From Rapidithrix thailandica (GTDB taxonomy: Bacteria > Bacteroidota > Bacteroidia > Cytophagales > Flammeovirgaceae), in assembly GCF_039710355.1 (NCBI RefSeq), contig NZ_JBDKWZ010000001.1, positions 558,001 through 622,000 of the forward strand: a DNA stretch of 64,000 nt, written 5' to 3'. Positions within the stretch are counted from its first letter, which is position 1; each line of letters begins with the position of its first letter. This document shows positions 35,442 through 44,995 of this stretch, piece by piece. A program made the position numbers and the translations under genes. The notes beneath the pieces are model-generated. The model was not told the DNA's origin and made no database searches. It saw only the letters and a program-made list of their open reading frames with translations.

Positions 35442-35524
35442 CTTTTGTATACGGCTCATTTGGGTTTGTCAAAAATGTATGGGAAAGATCCCTTGGTAGC
35501 TGTTATTCTTTGAAAGAATTTTTA

Positions 35525-35532
35525 TAAATTTG
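35525..35532 (+). promoter_or_regulatory. Bacteroidota-type -7 box before rpsP
   Basis: TAAATTTG fits TAnnTTTG, 59 bases before the rpsP ATG. Confidence 0.5.
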
Positions 35533-35591
35533 CAGGCTTAAAAGATGGACGTGTTCCATTCTCTAATTTATTTTTAAACTGTTTTAGAACA

Positions 35592-36188
35592 ATGCCAGTA
35601 AAAATCAGATTAGCCCGAAGAGGTAGAAAAAAGAGAGTAATGTATGATATCGTGATTGCAGACTCTCGTTCGCCACGTGATGGTAGATTCATAGAGAAAA
35701 TCGGTAATTTTAACCCTAACGTTCACCCTGCATATGTAAGGTTGGACACCGGGAGAGCTTTACACTGGTTGATGGTAGGTGCACAACCTACAGATACCAC
35801 ACGTTCTTTGCTTTCAAGAATGGGTATCATGTTGAAAAAGCACTTGCAAGTAGGGGTGAACAAAGGAGCCATCACTCAAGAAGTAGCTGACAAGCGTTTC
35901 GAGGAGTGGAAAAAATCCAAAGACTTCACCAACCTGATCGACATTGTAGATGAGCAAACAGCACTTGACGCAGGTGAGGTACTTACTGGAATGGTGGATA
36001 AAACCGAGCACAAAGGTATCCAACCCATCGTAGTGAAAGAAGAGGCTCCTAAAGAAGAGGCTGCTCCTGCTGAAGAAGAAGCGAAAGCGGAAGAGGCTGC
36101 TACCGAAGAAGCTCCGGCAACTGAGGAAGCATCCGCTGAGGAAGCTCCTGCCGAGGAAAACAAAGAAGAAGAGAAAAAAGAAGACTAA
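35592..36188 (+). CDS. rpsP: 30S ribosomal protein S16 with long acidic tail
   Basis: The first 80 residues are S16 (MPVKIRLARRGRKKRVMYDIV, ADSRSPRDGRFIEKIGNFNP, RALHWLMVGAQPTDT). The protein continues to 198 residues: a helical region to about 145, then a tail of about 50 residues made almost only of Glu, Ala, Lys and Pro. S16 of E. coli has 82 residues; extended forms are known in Bacteroidota. The tail is very acidic, unlike the basic ribosomal core, and is probably exposed. No rimM or trmD follows, unlike in many other phyla. A bidirectional terminator follows. Confidence 0.95.
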   Translation: MPVKIRLARRGRKKRVMYDIVIADSRSPRDGRFIEKIGNFNPNVHPAYVRLDTGRALHWLMVGAQPTDTTRSLLSRMGIMLKKHLQVGVNKGAITQEVADKRFEEWKKSKDFTNLIDIVDEQTALDAGEVLTGMVDKTEHKGIQPIVVKEEAPKEEAAPAEEEAKAEEAATEEAPATEEASAEEAPAEENKEEEKKED

Positions 36189-36213
36189 TCTTTCTAGTCT
36201 CTTTTCATGAAAT

Positions 36214-36245
36214 AAAAAAAGACGGCTCCAGAGCCGTCTTTTTTT
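36214..36245. terminator. Bidirectional terminator between rpsP and recG
   Basis: Perfect 15-base inverted repeat (36214-36228 with 36231-36245, two-base loop) whose outer parts are A and T runs, between convergent stops at 36188 and 36264. Confidence 0.88.
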
Positions 36246-36263
36246 ATGTACTTGTTCAGTTTT

Positions 36264-38357
36264 TTATGAAATACGGCCCCAATGTGCCGCTCCTTTTTTC
36301 ATCAATTGAGAGAGCTGTTTGGTAATCACCCTATGCTCATTTTGTTGCAAGTCAGGGTCTTTTTTGATTACGGATTGGGCCGCCTCTCTGGCTTCTTTGA
36401 TGATTTGGTTGTCTTTGGCCAAGTCGGCAAATTTTAAATCCAGTACCCCGCTTTGCTGGGTTCCGGATAAATCTCCCGGGCCACGTAATTTCAAATCCAC
36501 ATCGGCAATTTCAAAACCATTATTAGTTTTGACCATCGTTTCCAGTCGCACCCGCCCATCTTTACTAAGCTTGTACTTGGTCATCAGGATACAGTAGGAC
36601 TGTTCGGCTCCCCTTCCCACCCGGCCGCGTAGTTGATGCAATTGAGCCAAGCCAAATTTTTCGGCATTTTCAATGACCATCACAGAGGCATTCGGAACAT
36701 TGACCCCTACTTCAATCACTGTGGTGGCCACCATAATTTTGGTTTCCCCTTTTACAAAGCGTTGCATCTCAAAATCCTTGTCCTGGGGTTTCATCTTACC
36801 ATGAACGACACTTTTGGGGATCTCCGGAAAGGCCCGGTCCACGCTTTCATAGCCATCCATCAAGTTTTTATAATCCAGTGTTTCCGATTCCTCAATCAAG
36901 GGATAGACGATATATACCTGGCGGCCCAGTTGAATTTGCTCTTTGATAAACCCCCACAACTTCAACCGCTGGGAATCATACCAGTGCATCGTTTGAATGG
37001 GCTTTCTTCCGGCGGGCAATTGATCAATGATAGAAACATCCAGGTCTCCGTACAAGGTCATTGCCAAAGTCCGGGGGATGGGTGTGGCCGTCATCACCAA
37101 AATATGTGGAGAGGCCTTGCTTTTCTTTTTCCACAATTTAGCCCTTTGGGCCACGCCAAAGCGGTGCTGTTCATCGATTACACACAAACCAAGGTTTTGG
37201 AAATCTACCGTATCTTCGATTAAGGCATGTGTTCCCACTATAATTTTTAACTCCCCACTGAGCAACCCGGCAAAGATTTTCTTCCGTTCGCTGCTTTTAG
37301 TAGAGCCCGTGAGTTTGGCGATGCTGATTCCCAGCAAATCGGCAAACTCCTTTAAACCTTGATAATGCTGGTCGGCCAAGATTTCCGTGGGAGCCATCAT
37401 ACAGGCTTGTGCTTCGTTGTCCAGCGCAATCAGCATACAGATAAAAGCCACAATGGTTTTACCGCTTCCCACATCTCCTTGCAATAAGCGGTTCATTTGA
37501 TGGCCTGACTTCAAATCCTGGTAGATTTCGCGGATGACGCGCTTTTGGGCATCTGTCAGGTCAAAGGGTAAATGCTTTTTATAGAACTCATTAAGGGTGG
37601 GCACGCGGCTCAATACCTGTCCCCGGTAGCGGACCGTCCGGTTGTTTTTTTGTTGTAATAATTTCAGTTGTACATAGAAGAGCTCTTCAAATTTTAACCG
37701 GGCAATGGCTTTTTGCAAAATTTGAGTGTTTTTGGGAAAATGAGCCCCGATCACCGCTTCTCTTTTAGATACAAATTTATATTGTTCCAACAGGTAGGAG
37801 GGCAAGGTCTCGTGGATTTTGTCATGGACTTCCTTGAGCAGATTGATTTGAAGTTTGGCAATCGCTTTAGAATCCAGGAATTTTTTCTTGAGCTTTTCCG
37901 TGGTGGAATAGACTGGTTGAAGTCCCCGGTTTTGTTCGTTGGCCTCCGTCAATACTTCATACTCCGGGTGGGTGATATTGATACGGGAATTAAAGAACGT
38001 GGGCTTTCCGAAAACCAAATACTGTACACCCGGTTTGAGTTTTTTGACCACCCAGTTTACTCCCTGAAACCAAATTAATTCAATGGCTCCGCTGCCATCG
38101 GTAAAGCGCGCTACCAAGCGTTTCTTCCTGCCTTCTCCCAGGGTTTCTATATTCGTAATACTGCCTTTGAGCTGTACAAAAGGCATGTCTCCGTGGATTT
38201 CCCGGATTTGGTAAATCTTGGAGCGGTCTTCGTGCCGGAAAGGGTAGTGTTGTAACAAATCACCGAAAGTAAAAATATCCAGTTCTTTATTAAGCAAATC
38301 CGAACGTTGTGGGCCAACTCCTTTCAGAAATTCTATTTTTGTATCGAAGTAATTCAA
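36264..38357 (-). CDS. recG: ATP-dependent DNA helicase RecG
   Basis: Branch-migration helicase acting on stalled forks and Holliday junctions, 697 residues. N-terminal IEFLKGVGPQRSDLL and the OB-fold wedge domain come first, then helicase motifs: Walker A GDVGSGKT, MAPTEILADQHYQGL, the DEQHRFGV box, MTATPIPRTLAM, and TVIEVGVNVPNA with QLRGRVGRG. There is no ATG at the right place: the start is TTG at 38357, giving (M)NYFDTKIEFLKGVGP, which aligns with the usual N-terminus as I remember it. The gene is divergent from the membrane protein gene at 38541. Confidence 0.95.
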   Translation of the reverse strand: MNYFDTKIEFLKGVGPQRSDLLNKELDIFTFGDLLQHYPFRHEDRSKIYQIREIHGDMPFVQLKGSITNIETLGEGRKKRLVARFTDGSGAIELIWFQGVNWVVKKLKPGVQYLVFGKPTFFNSRINITHPEYEVLTEANEQNRGLQPVYSTTEKLKKKFLDSKAIAKLQINLLKEVHDKIHETLPSYLLEQYKFVSKREAVIGAHFPKNTQILQKAIARLKFEELFYVQLKLLQQKNNRTVRYRGQVLSRVPTLNEFYKKHLPFDLTDAQKRVIREIYQDLKSGHQMNRLLQGDVGSGKTIVAFICMLIALDNEAQACMMAPTEILADQHYQGLKEFADLLGISIAKLTGSTKSSERKKIFAGLLSGELKIIVGTHALIEDTVDFQNLGLCVIDEQHRFGVAQRAKLWKKKSKASPHILVMTATPIPRTLAMTLYGDLDVSIIDQLPAGRKPIQTMHWYDSQRLKLWGFIKEQIQLGRQVYIVYPLIEESETLDYKNLMDGYESVDRAFPEIPKSVVHGKMKPQDKDFEMQRFVKGETKIMVATTVIEVGVNVPNASVMVIENAEKFGLAQLHQLRGRVGRGAEQSYCILMTKYKLSKDGRVRLETMVKTNNGFEIADVDLKLRGPGDLSGTQQSGVLDLKFADLAKDNQIIKEAREAAQSVIKKDPDLQQNEHRVITKQLSQLMKKGAAHWGRIS

Positions 38358-38540
38358 AAAAATAAATGTTTTGTTGCCAATCGACAGCTAGGGGCGAACC
38401 TGAAAACCATATTTCCCATTCGGAAATGCTTATTTGTTCTCAAAATCAGCCCGGTTGAGCAAGCCTGTCTGAGCCGGTGGCCGCTTGAATTCTATGAAAA
38501 ATACACCAGGAGTGGAACCCCGGTGCTTATCTTTGTCCGT

Positions 38541-39596
38541 ATGGAAATTTTTCAGCTAAAATATAGGAAACAATGGATTAAAATGAGCCTGGGAGCTTAT
38601 TTTTTTATTTACCTGTTCGTACATCTGTATACGTTGGATTTGCATTCCATGCCTTGGTTTGACGAAACTTATATGAGCTCCCTGACCAAAGAGTTTTCAG
38701 AGACGGGGGAATTCAGGCGGTCCATCGCTGCCGATAATTTGGAGAAACCCACAGAGCCTACCTACGGGCCGGTGTTTTTTGTACTGACTACCCTGAGTAC
38801 ACGTTTATTAGGCTTTGAAATTTTTTCCTATCGATTAGTCGTTTTTTTCTCGGGGTTACTGCTTGTGGCAGTGCTTACTCTTTTTTATAGATTGTTTCAT
38901 ACTTCTCTCTATGCTTCACTTGGGCTGGCCTTTGTCTTGGCACACGATCCTTTTTTTTCTTTGGCTATGCATGAAGGACGTAATGATCTGACGGCCGCTT
39001 TTTTCATGCTATGCGCTTTGTATTTTTTTTTCAAAGGCTACAAAAAGGCTGTCATATTGCAAAAGGGCCCGGTTGCGTTTCTCCGACCGGCCATATTTTC
39101 AGGAATATGGGTGGCCATAGCATTGCTTACATCGCCAAGAGCCGGGTTTATTTTGCCCTTTATTGCCCTATTCTTTTTGAGTTTAGGAAGGCGGTATTGG
39201 ACCTGTTTTGCTATCTGGTCGGGCATTATCGGGGCTTTGTATAGTATTTGGGTATTTTATGCCTATGGGGGATATCCTCGATTTTTTCAGCATTTTTTAG
39301 CTTTGTCTACCGAGTTTACCAAGCTCAATGAAAACAGGGTATTGTATATACCCAAGCATCAGTGGTTGTTGATTCCCGTTGCCTTGGTGGCTTTGTGCTA
39401 TCAGTTGATTATCTACCGTTTACAAGCGTTTCGCAATATTGTATTCTCGGTAGGGTTGGCAGGCTTGTGCTTGTTTTATGTGCTGGTCTTTGACCTTGGT
39501 CCTTATTCTTCGTACGCCATTCCCTACTACTACCTTTTGATTTTCAGTGCGCTGATCCCCATGGCCCGGTTTATACCTGCCTCCCGTGAAATTTGA
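38541..39596 (+). CDS. GT-C-type integral membrane glycosyltransferase-like protein
   Basis: About 351 residues from the ATG at 38541 (a second ATG lies at 38583; the frame is open further upstream but has no plausible start there). It has eight or nine membrane helices, starting with SLGAYFFIYLFVHLYTL. The first loop has MPWFDETYMSSLTKEF, where the Asp-Glu pair is like the catalytic acidic motif of GT39/ArnT-type (GT-C) transferases that use lipid-linked sugars, and HEGRNDLTAAFF follows. It is shorter than most GT39 members and lacks a soluble C-terminal domain. Acceptor and donor are unknown. It stands alone. Confidence 0.7.
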   Translation: MEIFQLKYRKQWIKMSLGAYFFIYLFVHLYTLDLHSMPWFDETYMSSLTKEFSETGEFRRSIAADNLEKPTEPTYGPVFFVLTTLSTRLLGFEIFSYRLVVFFSGLLLVAVLTLFYRLFHTSLYASLGLAFVLAHDPFFSLAMHEGRNDLTAAFFMLCALYFFFKGYKKAVILQKGPVAFLRPAIFSGIWVAIALLTSPRAGFILPFIALFFLSLGRRYWTCFAIWSGIIGALYSIWVFYAYGGYPRFFQHFLALSTEFTKLNENRVLYIPKHQWLLIPVALVALCYQLIIYRLQAFRNIVFSVGLAGLCLFYVLVFDLGPYSSYAIPYYYLLIFSALIPMARFIPASREI

Positions 39597-39950
39597 ATTT
39601 TTCCTATAAAAATCAATCATATTTTGAACTTTTCTTTAGAGGCCCCATCCTTTTATTGCTTGCCCAAAGAGGGAATAGATGATTCGGTATAGCCAGTGAA
39701 GCTGTCTTTGTTTTTTGTAGGAAAAACATTTCATAAACTCATCTTTGTGGACTATTTTTAAAAGTTTAATACCAGGCAAGATTACGATGCACTTCGGGAA
39801 AGAGCAAGAGCGAAGCAATGGGCTTCCATAGCCCTCACTTGTTCAAGGCTTTAATGAAAAAGCAATGCCCTTTTAAGTTCATCAAAACAGAGCATTCGTA
39901 ATAGAATTTGCCATCTGGAATACTTGTAGAACCGATTACTAAACTCAATA
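39597..39950. other. Gap between the GT-C-like gene and the SNF2 helicase gene
   Basis: 354 bases with no feature I can name. A short minus-strand frame at 39636-39818 (60 residues) has no convincing start or family. It may be decayed coding sequence. Confidence 0.4.
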
Positions 39951-42878
39951 ATGGAAGTTTCAACGGACAGGCCATTTCAAATTGTTTACTCCTTATTTGA
40001 GCATCAGTTTTTGGGTTATTTGTTTGAGTCCTTTGTTGTGCAACTGGACGACCTGAACAGATTAACCTTGCAACATCAGAATATCTCTTCGCATAATGCT
40101 AAGGAATTTGCGAATGGGTTGGATGAGATAGATTATCAATTGATCAAATTGATGGATGCCATGCAACCCGAGAGTATTATCAAGAAGTTTTTCAGCACAA
40201 AAAAAGTAATTAAGAAAAACGATTTTTTTCTGAATGTATATCACGAAGAAAAAGGAGATAAAACCCTTCAAGCAGCCATTGCCGAATACATGGAAGAGCA
40301 ACGGTCGAAGATCTTAAAGCTCTTGCCGGGCAAATACCTGTTTGAAATGGGCAATGACGGAGAACCTACTTACAAACAATTGCATATACAAGAAGGTAAA
40401 GCGACCGTGTTGTTCCATTTCATGCGCAATGAGGAGAATACTCATTATTTTCCTACTATTAAATTTGCGGGAAAAAAGCTTGAATTTCAGTACAAAGGCG
40501 GAATTGTGATTTGCAACAAGCCTGCCTGGCTGATGGTGGAAAACCATATTTACTCCTTTGCCGAAAATGTGGATGGCAGTAAGTTGAAACCGTTCTTGAA
40601 CAAGCGGTTTATCGTCATTCCTAAAAAGCTGGAAGAAACGTATTATAAAAAATTCATTGTCAATGTTGTACAATCTTACGATGTGCATGCCAAGGGCTTT
40701 GAAATCCTCAATGTAGATTGTCAGCCGAGTACGGTACTTTCCCTGACGGAAGTGGGCAAACAACAAAGCTTGCCTTTGAATGGAAATGGCAACGGACAGA
40801 AAGAGGCGGACGGTGAAAAAATCATCCTGAGCTTACAGTTTGCCTATAAAGATTTTATGTTGAATGGGCAGGGGAATGAAAAAAACAGTGTGAAACTGAT
40901 CCGGGAAGGCAATGATTATATATTTTATAAAATCAAACGGAACCAAAAGTACGAAAGCGAAAAGCGGGCTTTGTTCAAAACCTTTGGCTTGAATTTACAG
41001 AAGGGCAAGATTTTTATCGAAAAGTCCAAAGCTTTTGAAATCATTACCCAGAATGCGGAGCTGTTGAAAGAACAACAAATAGAAATTCAACAGAATTCTA
41101 CAGACAAAGTCTATTTTATCGGTAACTCGGAAATCAATCTGGAGATCAAAGAAAATAAGGACTGGTTTGATGTGCATGCTATTGTACGGTTCGGAGAGTT
41201 TGAAATTCCGTTTGTGAAGTTGCGAAAGTTGATCCTCTCCGGCAAAAAAGAATTCATGTTGCCTAACGGAGAAGTGGCTGTCATTCCTGAGTCTTGGTTT
41301 AGTAAATATGCGGACCTCTTCCATTTTATAGAAGATGCCAAAGACTCATCCCGTCTGAAGAAATATCACCTCTCTTTGGTGGAGGAGTTGAAAACCGGGA
41401 ACCTGGCCAAGGTAACCATAGACCGCAAACTGGAACAACTCAAAATCTTCGAGCAAATTAATGAATATTCCATGCCCAATGGCTTTCAAGGGCAGTTGCG
41501 TCCTTATCAGAAAGCGGGGTATAATTGGTTGTGTTTTCTGAATGATTATAACTTTGGCGGTTGTCTTGCCGATGATATGGGTTTGGGGAAGACCGTACAA
41601 ACCTTGGCTTTGTTGCAAAAAGAAAAAGCCAAGGAAAGTGTCAAACAAGCTTCATTGTTGATCATGCCTACTTCCCTGTTGTACAATTGGGAAATGGAAG
41701 CAAAAAAATTCACCCCGGAATTGAAGGTGTTCAGTTACATTGGTACCAATCGGGAAAAGAACGTAGAAAATTTTGATAATTACGACTTGGTTCTGACTTC
41801 ATATGGTATTACCCGGATTGATGTGGAGTTGTTGGAACAGTATTACTTTAATTATGTAATCCTTGATGAATCGCAGGTGATCAAAAATCCGGAGTCCAAT
41901 ATTGCTCGTTCGGTACTCAAGTTAAAATCGAAAAAGCGTTTGATCTTGACGGGTACGCCCATCGAAAATACCACTATGGACCTCTGGTCGCAAATGCATT
42001 TTGTCAACCCGGGGCTGCTTGGTACACAAGGCTTTTTCAAGCGACACTATCAGCAGCCCATCGAACGGCTCAAAAACGAGGAGCGGACCAAAAAGCTGCA
42101 TACCATTATTAAGCCGTTTATTCTTCGCAGGCATAAATCCCAAGTAGCAACCGAGCTGCCGGAGAAAATTGAGAAAGTACAGTTTTGCAATATGTCGGAA
42201 AAGCAAGAAAAGCTGTACGAAGAGACCAAGTCATACTATCGGAATAAGATTTTGCAACAAATCGAAGATAAGGGGGTTTCCGGCTCTCAGTTTATGCTTT
42301 TGCAAGGGCTTACCTTGCTGCGGCAACTGGCCAATCATCCTAAAATGGTGAACCAGGATTATGAGGCCGATTCCGGTAAGTTGAACGATATTCTACATGC
42401 ATTGGATAATGCCATTGGAAAGGATCATAAGATTTTGATATTCAGTCAGTTTGTAAAGCATTTGCAAATTATCCGGGAGCATTTGGAAGAAGAAAACGTG
42501 CCGTATTGCTATTTGGATGGTTCTACCAAAAACCGGAAAGAGCAGGTAGATCAATTCCAGAACAATCCGGATATGCCGGTATTTTTGATTTCATTGAAAG
42601 CCGGGGGATTGGGATTAAACCTTACCGCTGCGGACTATGTATTTATTTTGGACCCTTGGTGGAATCCGGCCATCGAAAACCAGGCGGTAGACCGGGCGCA
42701 CCGTATCGGTCAGAAAAAGACCGTGTTTACCTATAAGTTTATTACAAAAAATTCTGTGGAGGAGAAGATTTTGGCTTTGCAAGAAAGTAAAATGAAGCTG
42801 GCGAATGATTTGATTACTACGGAAGAAAGCTTTGTGAAAAACTTAACCAAAGATGATATAGAAAGCCTGCTTGCTTAA
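39951..42878 (+). CDS. SNF2-family DEAD/DEAH-box helicase
   Basis: A 975-residue Swi2/Snf2-type ATPase. The first 510 residues are a Bacteroidota-type N-terminal region of unknown function. The helicase core begins with LRPYQKAGYNWLCF; motif I is LADDMGLGKTVQTLAL, motif II is the DESQ box (VILDESQVIKNPES), motif III is LTGTPIENTTMDLW, then the C-terminal RecA domain with FSQFVKHL, SLKAGGLGLNLTAADYV, and motif VI AVDRAHRIGQKKTV. These proteins translocate on double-stranded DNA and may move proteins off DNA; bacterial RapA is the best-known relative. No nuclease or methylase gene is adjacent, so it is not part of a visible defence operon. Confidence 0.93.
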   Translation: MEVSTDRPFQIVYSLFEHQFLGYLFESFVVQLDDLNRLTLQHQNISSHNAKEFANGLDEIDYQLIKLMDAMQPESIIKKFFSTKKVIKKNDFFLNVYHEEKGDKTLQAAIAEYMEEQRSKILKLLPGKYLFEMGNDGEPTYKQLHIQEGKATVLFHFMRNEENTHYFPTIKFAGKKLEFQYKGGIVICNKPAWLMVENHIYSFAENVDGSKLKPFLNKRFIVIPKKLEETYYKKFIVNVVQSYDVHAKGFEILNVDCQPSTVLSLTEVGKQQSLPLNGNGNGQKEADGEKIILSLQFAYKDFMLNGQGNEKNSVKLIREGNDYIFYKIKRNQKYESEKRALFKTFGLNLQKGKIFIEKSKAFEIITQNAELLKEQQIEIQQNSTDKVYFIGNSEINLEIKENKDWFDVHAIVRFGEFEIPFVKLRKLILSGKKEFMLPNGEVAVIPESWFSKYADLFHFIEDAKDSSRLKKYHLSLVEELKTGNLAKVTIDRKLEQLKIFEQINEYSMPNGFQGQLRPYQKAGYNWLCFLNDYNFGGCLADDMGLGKTVQTLALLQKEKAKESVKQASLLIMPTSLLYNWEMEAKKFTPELKVFSYIGTNREKNVENFDNYDLVLTSYGITRIDVELLEQYYFNYVILDESQVIKNPESNIARSVLKLKSKKRLILTGTPIENTTMDLWSQMHFVNPGLLGTQGFFKRHYQQPIERLKNEERTKKLHTIIKPFILRRHKSQVATELPEKIEKVQFCNMSEKQEKLYEETKSYYRNKILQQIEDKGVSGSQFMLLQGLTLLRQLANHPKMVNQDYEADSGKLNDILHALDNAIGKDHKILIFSQFVKHLQIIREHLEEENVPYCYLDGSTKNRKEQVDQFQNNPDMPVFLISLKAGGLGLNLTAADYVFILDPWWNPAIENQAVDRAHRIGQKKTVFTYKFITKNSVEEKILALQESKMKLANDLITTEESFVKNLTKDDIESLLA

Positions 42879-42954
42879 TGTAGCCGGTGAAAAGAATCAC
42901 AAAGAGGTATGGAAGGGATGGTTGTTAATCAATAATCGCTTGTATATCTCTTTT

Positions 42955-43770
42955 TTATCGCTTTCTTTTTCTGAGTTTCCAACGGGGTTGTATCCCTTGG
43001 AGTTGGAAGTTGACTTTTAAGGAATAGAGATAGTATTGGTCATTGAAATTATTAGTTTTTTGTTCTCCTGATACTCCATCAATATAATCACTGGAAGTAA
43101 AGCGCATACTGGCTTCTCCGTGGATCGATACCGATTCGGTAAAATGATAAGACAAACCCAAGCCCACCGGAAGTATTGCGGCAGTGGTTGAATAAGTCGC
43201 GGAGCCATGTGTTTGACCTTGCGAGCCGTTACTACTTTTATCAACACTTTTCGGAGAGAATTTGCTGACGCCTATTCCGGCAAACAGATAGGGGTTGATA
43301 CGGATTTTACCATGATCGATATTTTGTTTGGGAAAGAGGTCTTGTACCACACCCACATAGGCGTCTATTCCCCGGGTCGTTACACTTTTGGCTAATTGGG
43401 GATAAGGGCTATCTGTGTACAATTGGAAGGCGCTGAGTTCCATCCGAAAGCTAAGATGCTGTGTCCAGCGGTATTGGACCGCCAAGCTGGCATGTGGGTT
43501 GAAAAAGTACCTTTGTAAACGGAGGCTTTTAAACGTGCTCAAATCACCGTTGTAGGCAGACAGGCCAGCACCCATCATAATAGAGAAGTTACTAAGCCAA
43601 GGATGTTGATATCGAATTATTTTGGGACTGTATTTTTTGTACATCCGGGGCTTGTATTTTTGGGGTTTGATCCGGAATTTGATTTTGGGGTTGTCTTTTT
43701 TCCCGTCATGAGTAGGAAAGGCCATGCAGGAAGTGCTAAACAGTAGTAAAATGAGTAACAGATGTTTCAT
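42955..43770 (-). CDS. Outer-membrane beta-barrel protein
   Basis: A 271-residue protein with a signal peptide (MKHLLLILLLFSTSCMAFP; the STSC could also be a lipobox), a very basic and Tyr/Pro-rich linker (residues 25-55), then a barrel-like domain with alternating hydrophobic strands: FSIMMGAGLSAYNGDLS, SLAVQYRWTQHLSFRMELSAF, PYLFAGIGVSKFSP, ILPVGLGLSYHFTESVSIHGEASMRF and YYLYSLKVNFQL. It resembles DUF6089/OmpA-barrel-type surface proteins of Bacteroidota. No peptidoglycan-binding domain. Function unknown. Confidence 0.82.
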   Translation of the reverse strand: MKHLLLILLLFSTSCMAFPTHDGKKDNPKIKFRIKPQKYKPRMYKKYSPKIIRYQHPWLSNFSIMMGAGLSAYNGDLSTFKSLRLQRYFFNPHASLAVQYRWTQHLSFRMELSAFQLYTDSPYPQLAKSVTTRGIDAYVGVVQDLFPKQNIDHGKIRINPYLFAGIGVSKFSPKSVDKSSNGSQGQTHGSATYSTTAAILPVGLGLSYHFTESVSIHGEASMRFTSSDYIDGVSGEQKTNNFNDQYYLYSLKVNFQLQGIQPRWKLRKRKR

Positions 43771-43870
43771 AAGAAAAGCCAGTTAGTAGTAAAAGAAGTT
43801 TAATCTTTCAACTACCATACTGGCTTTTCAATTTCTACTATTAATATCTGTTTGGTTAATGCCTGTTAAA

Positions 43871-44995
43871 CTATGCGTAATTGTGTAGCATAATTGGCAT
43901 GACCAGCATCAGTACATCTTCATCATCTTCTGTTTCGGTAGGTACGACTAAGCCCGCACGTCCCGGTTCTGACAATTTGAAAATAATCTTTTCCGAATGC
44001 AGGTTATTGAGAATCTCAATTAAAAATTTCGCATTAAAACCGATTTCCAAGTCATCGCCCTCGTGTTCACAGAATAAGCGTTCGGAGGCCTCATTGGAGA
44101 AATCCAGGTCTTCGGCTGACACCTTCAATTCGCTGCCCATAATTTTAAAGCGCACTTGGTTGGTGGACTTATTCGCGTAAATGCTGATGCGTTTCAAACA
44201 GCTCAGCAGTTCTGCTCTGTCAATCGTCACCAAGTTATTATTATCAACCGGGATTACATTTTCATAATCCGGGAAGCGCTCATCGATCAGGCGGCAGATC
44301 AATTTGATATTGCTAAAGGTAAAGATGGCATTGGCCGAATTGAATTCCAATGATACAATTTCCCGCTCACTTGGCAAAGAATTTTTCAACAGCGAAAGCG
44401 CCTTTTTGTGAATGATCAAAGAGGCATCGTATTCCGATTTCAAATCCTCTCTGCGATAGCGGATCAGTCGGTGGCTATCAGAAGAAACAAAGTTTGCGTG
44501 GTCACCGGTCACATTGATAAACACCCCGTTCATGGCGGGTTTCATATCGTCATTGCTGGTGGCAAACAGGGTATAGCCAATAGCTGTGGCCAATACGTCA
44601 GAGGGAATTTCAATGGTATCCACCCGGCTGAGTTCCGGTATTTTAGGAAAGTCAGCGGCATTTTCCCCGGCCAGTTTATACCGTCCGTTGTCAGAGCTGA
44701 TTTCGATGCTGTACGTATCAAAATCGATGGTAAACGTGACAGGTTGTTCCGGCAGGTTTTTTAAAGTATCGATCAACATGCGGGCAGGAATGGCAATACT
44801 TCCATTCTCTTCGGCTTCCACAGTGACTTTCGTAATGATGGAAGTTTGTAAATCAGAAGCTGTAATGCTCAGAACCCCTCCATTGATCTCAAAAAGAAAG
44901 TTCTCCAAGATCGGTACCACAGGATTCGAAGGAATCACTCCGCTGATGGCTGTGAGTTGCTTGAGCAATGTAGAGGTAGATACTAAGAACTTCAT
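43871..44995 (-). CDS. dnaN: DNA polymerase III sliding clamp (beta subunit)
   Basis: A 374-residue three-domain clamp, starting MKFLVSTSTLLKQLTAISGVIPSNPVVPILENFL and ending MPIMLHNYA; the beginning and end are those of Bacteroidota DnaN, with the C-terminal VLMLVMPIML strand that lines the partner-binding pocket. The ring holds polymerase III and other partners on DNA. It is not next to dnaA or recF here, as usual for the phylum. Confidence 0.97.
   Translation of the reverse strand: MKFLVSTSTLLKQLTAISGVIPSNPVVPILENFLFEINGGVLSITASDLQTSIITKVTVEAEENGSIAIPARMLIDTLKNLPEQPVTFTIDFDTYSIEISSDNGRYKLAGENAADFPKIPELSRVDTIEIPSDVLATAIGYTLFATSNDDMKPAMNGVFINVTGDHANFVSSDSHRLIRYRREDLKSEYDASLIIHKKALSLLKNSLPSEREIVSLEFNSANAIFTFSNIKLICRLIDERFPDYENVIPVDNNNLVTIDRAELLSCLKRISIYANKSTNQVRFKIMGSELKVSAEDLDFSNEASERLFCEHEGDDLEIGFNAKFLIEILNNLHSEKIIFKLSEPGRAGLVVPTETEDDEDVLMLVMPIMLHNYA

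Noticed and set aside
36040..36180. Short repeated GAAGAGGCT-like units that could be taken for a repeat array
   Set aside because: They are the codons of the Glu/Ala-rich tail of S16, in frame and degenerate; no CRISPR-type spacer structure.
36633..37223. 196-residue frame antisense to recG
   Set aside because: recG is intact on the other strand with all helicase motifs; the antisense frame shows no family.
39636..39818. Minus-strand frame of 60 residues between the GT-C-like gene and the SNF2 gene
   Set aside because: No proper start or recognisable motif. Kept only as a note that the gap might hold decayed coding sequence.
39951..42878. SNF2 helicase as part of an anti-phage system
   Set aside because: The neighbours are a GT-C-like protein and an outer-membrane barrel; no nuclease, methylase, PLD or DISARM-type partner nearby, and the architecture is that of the common chromosomal protein.
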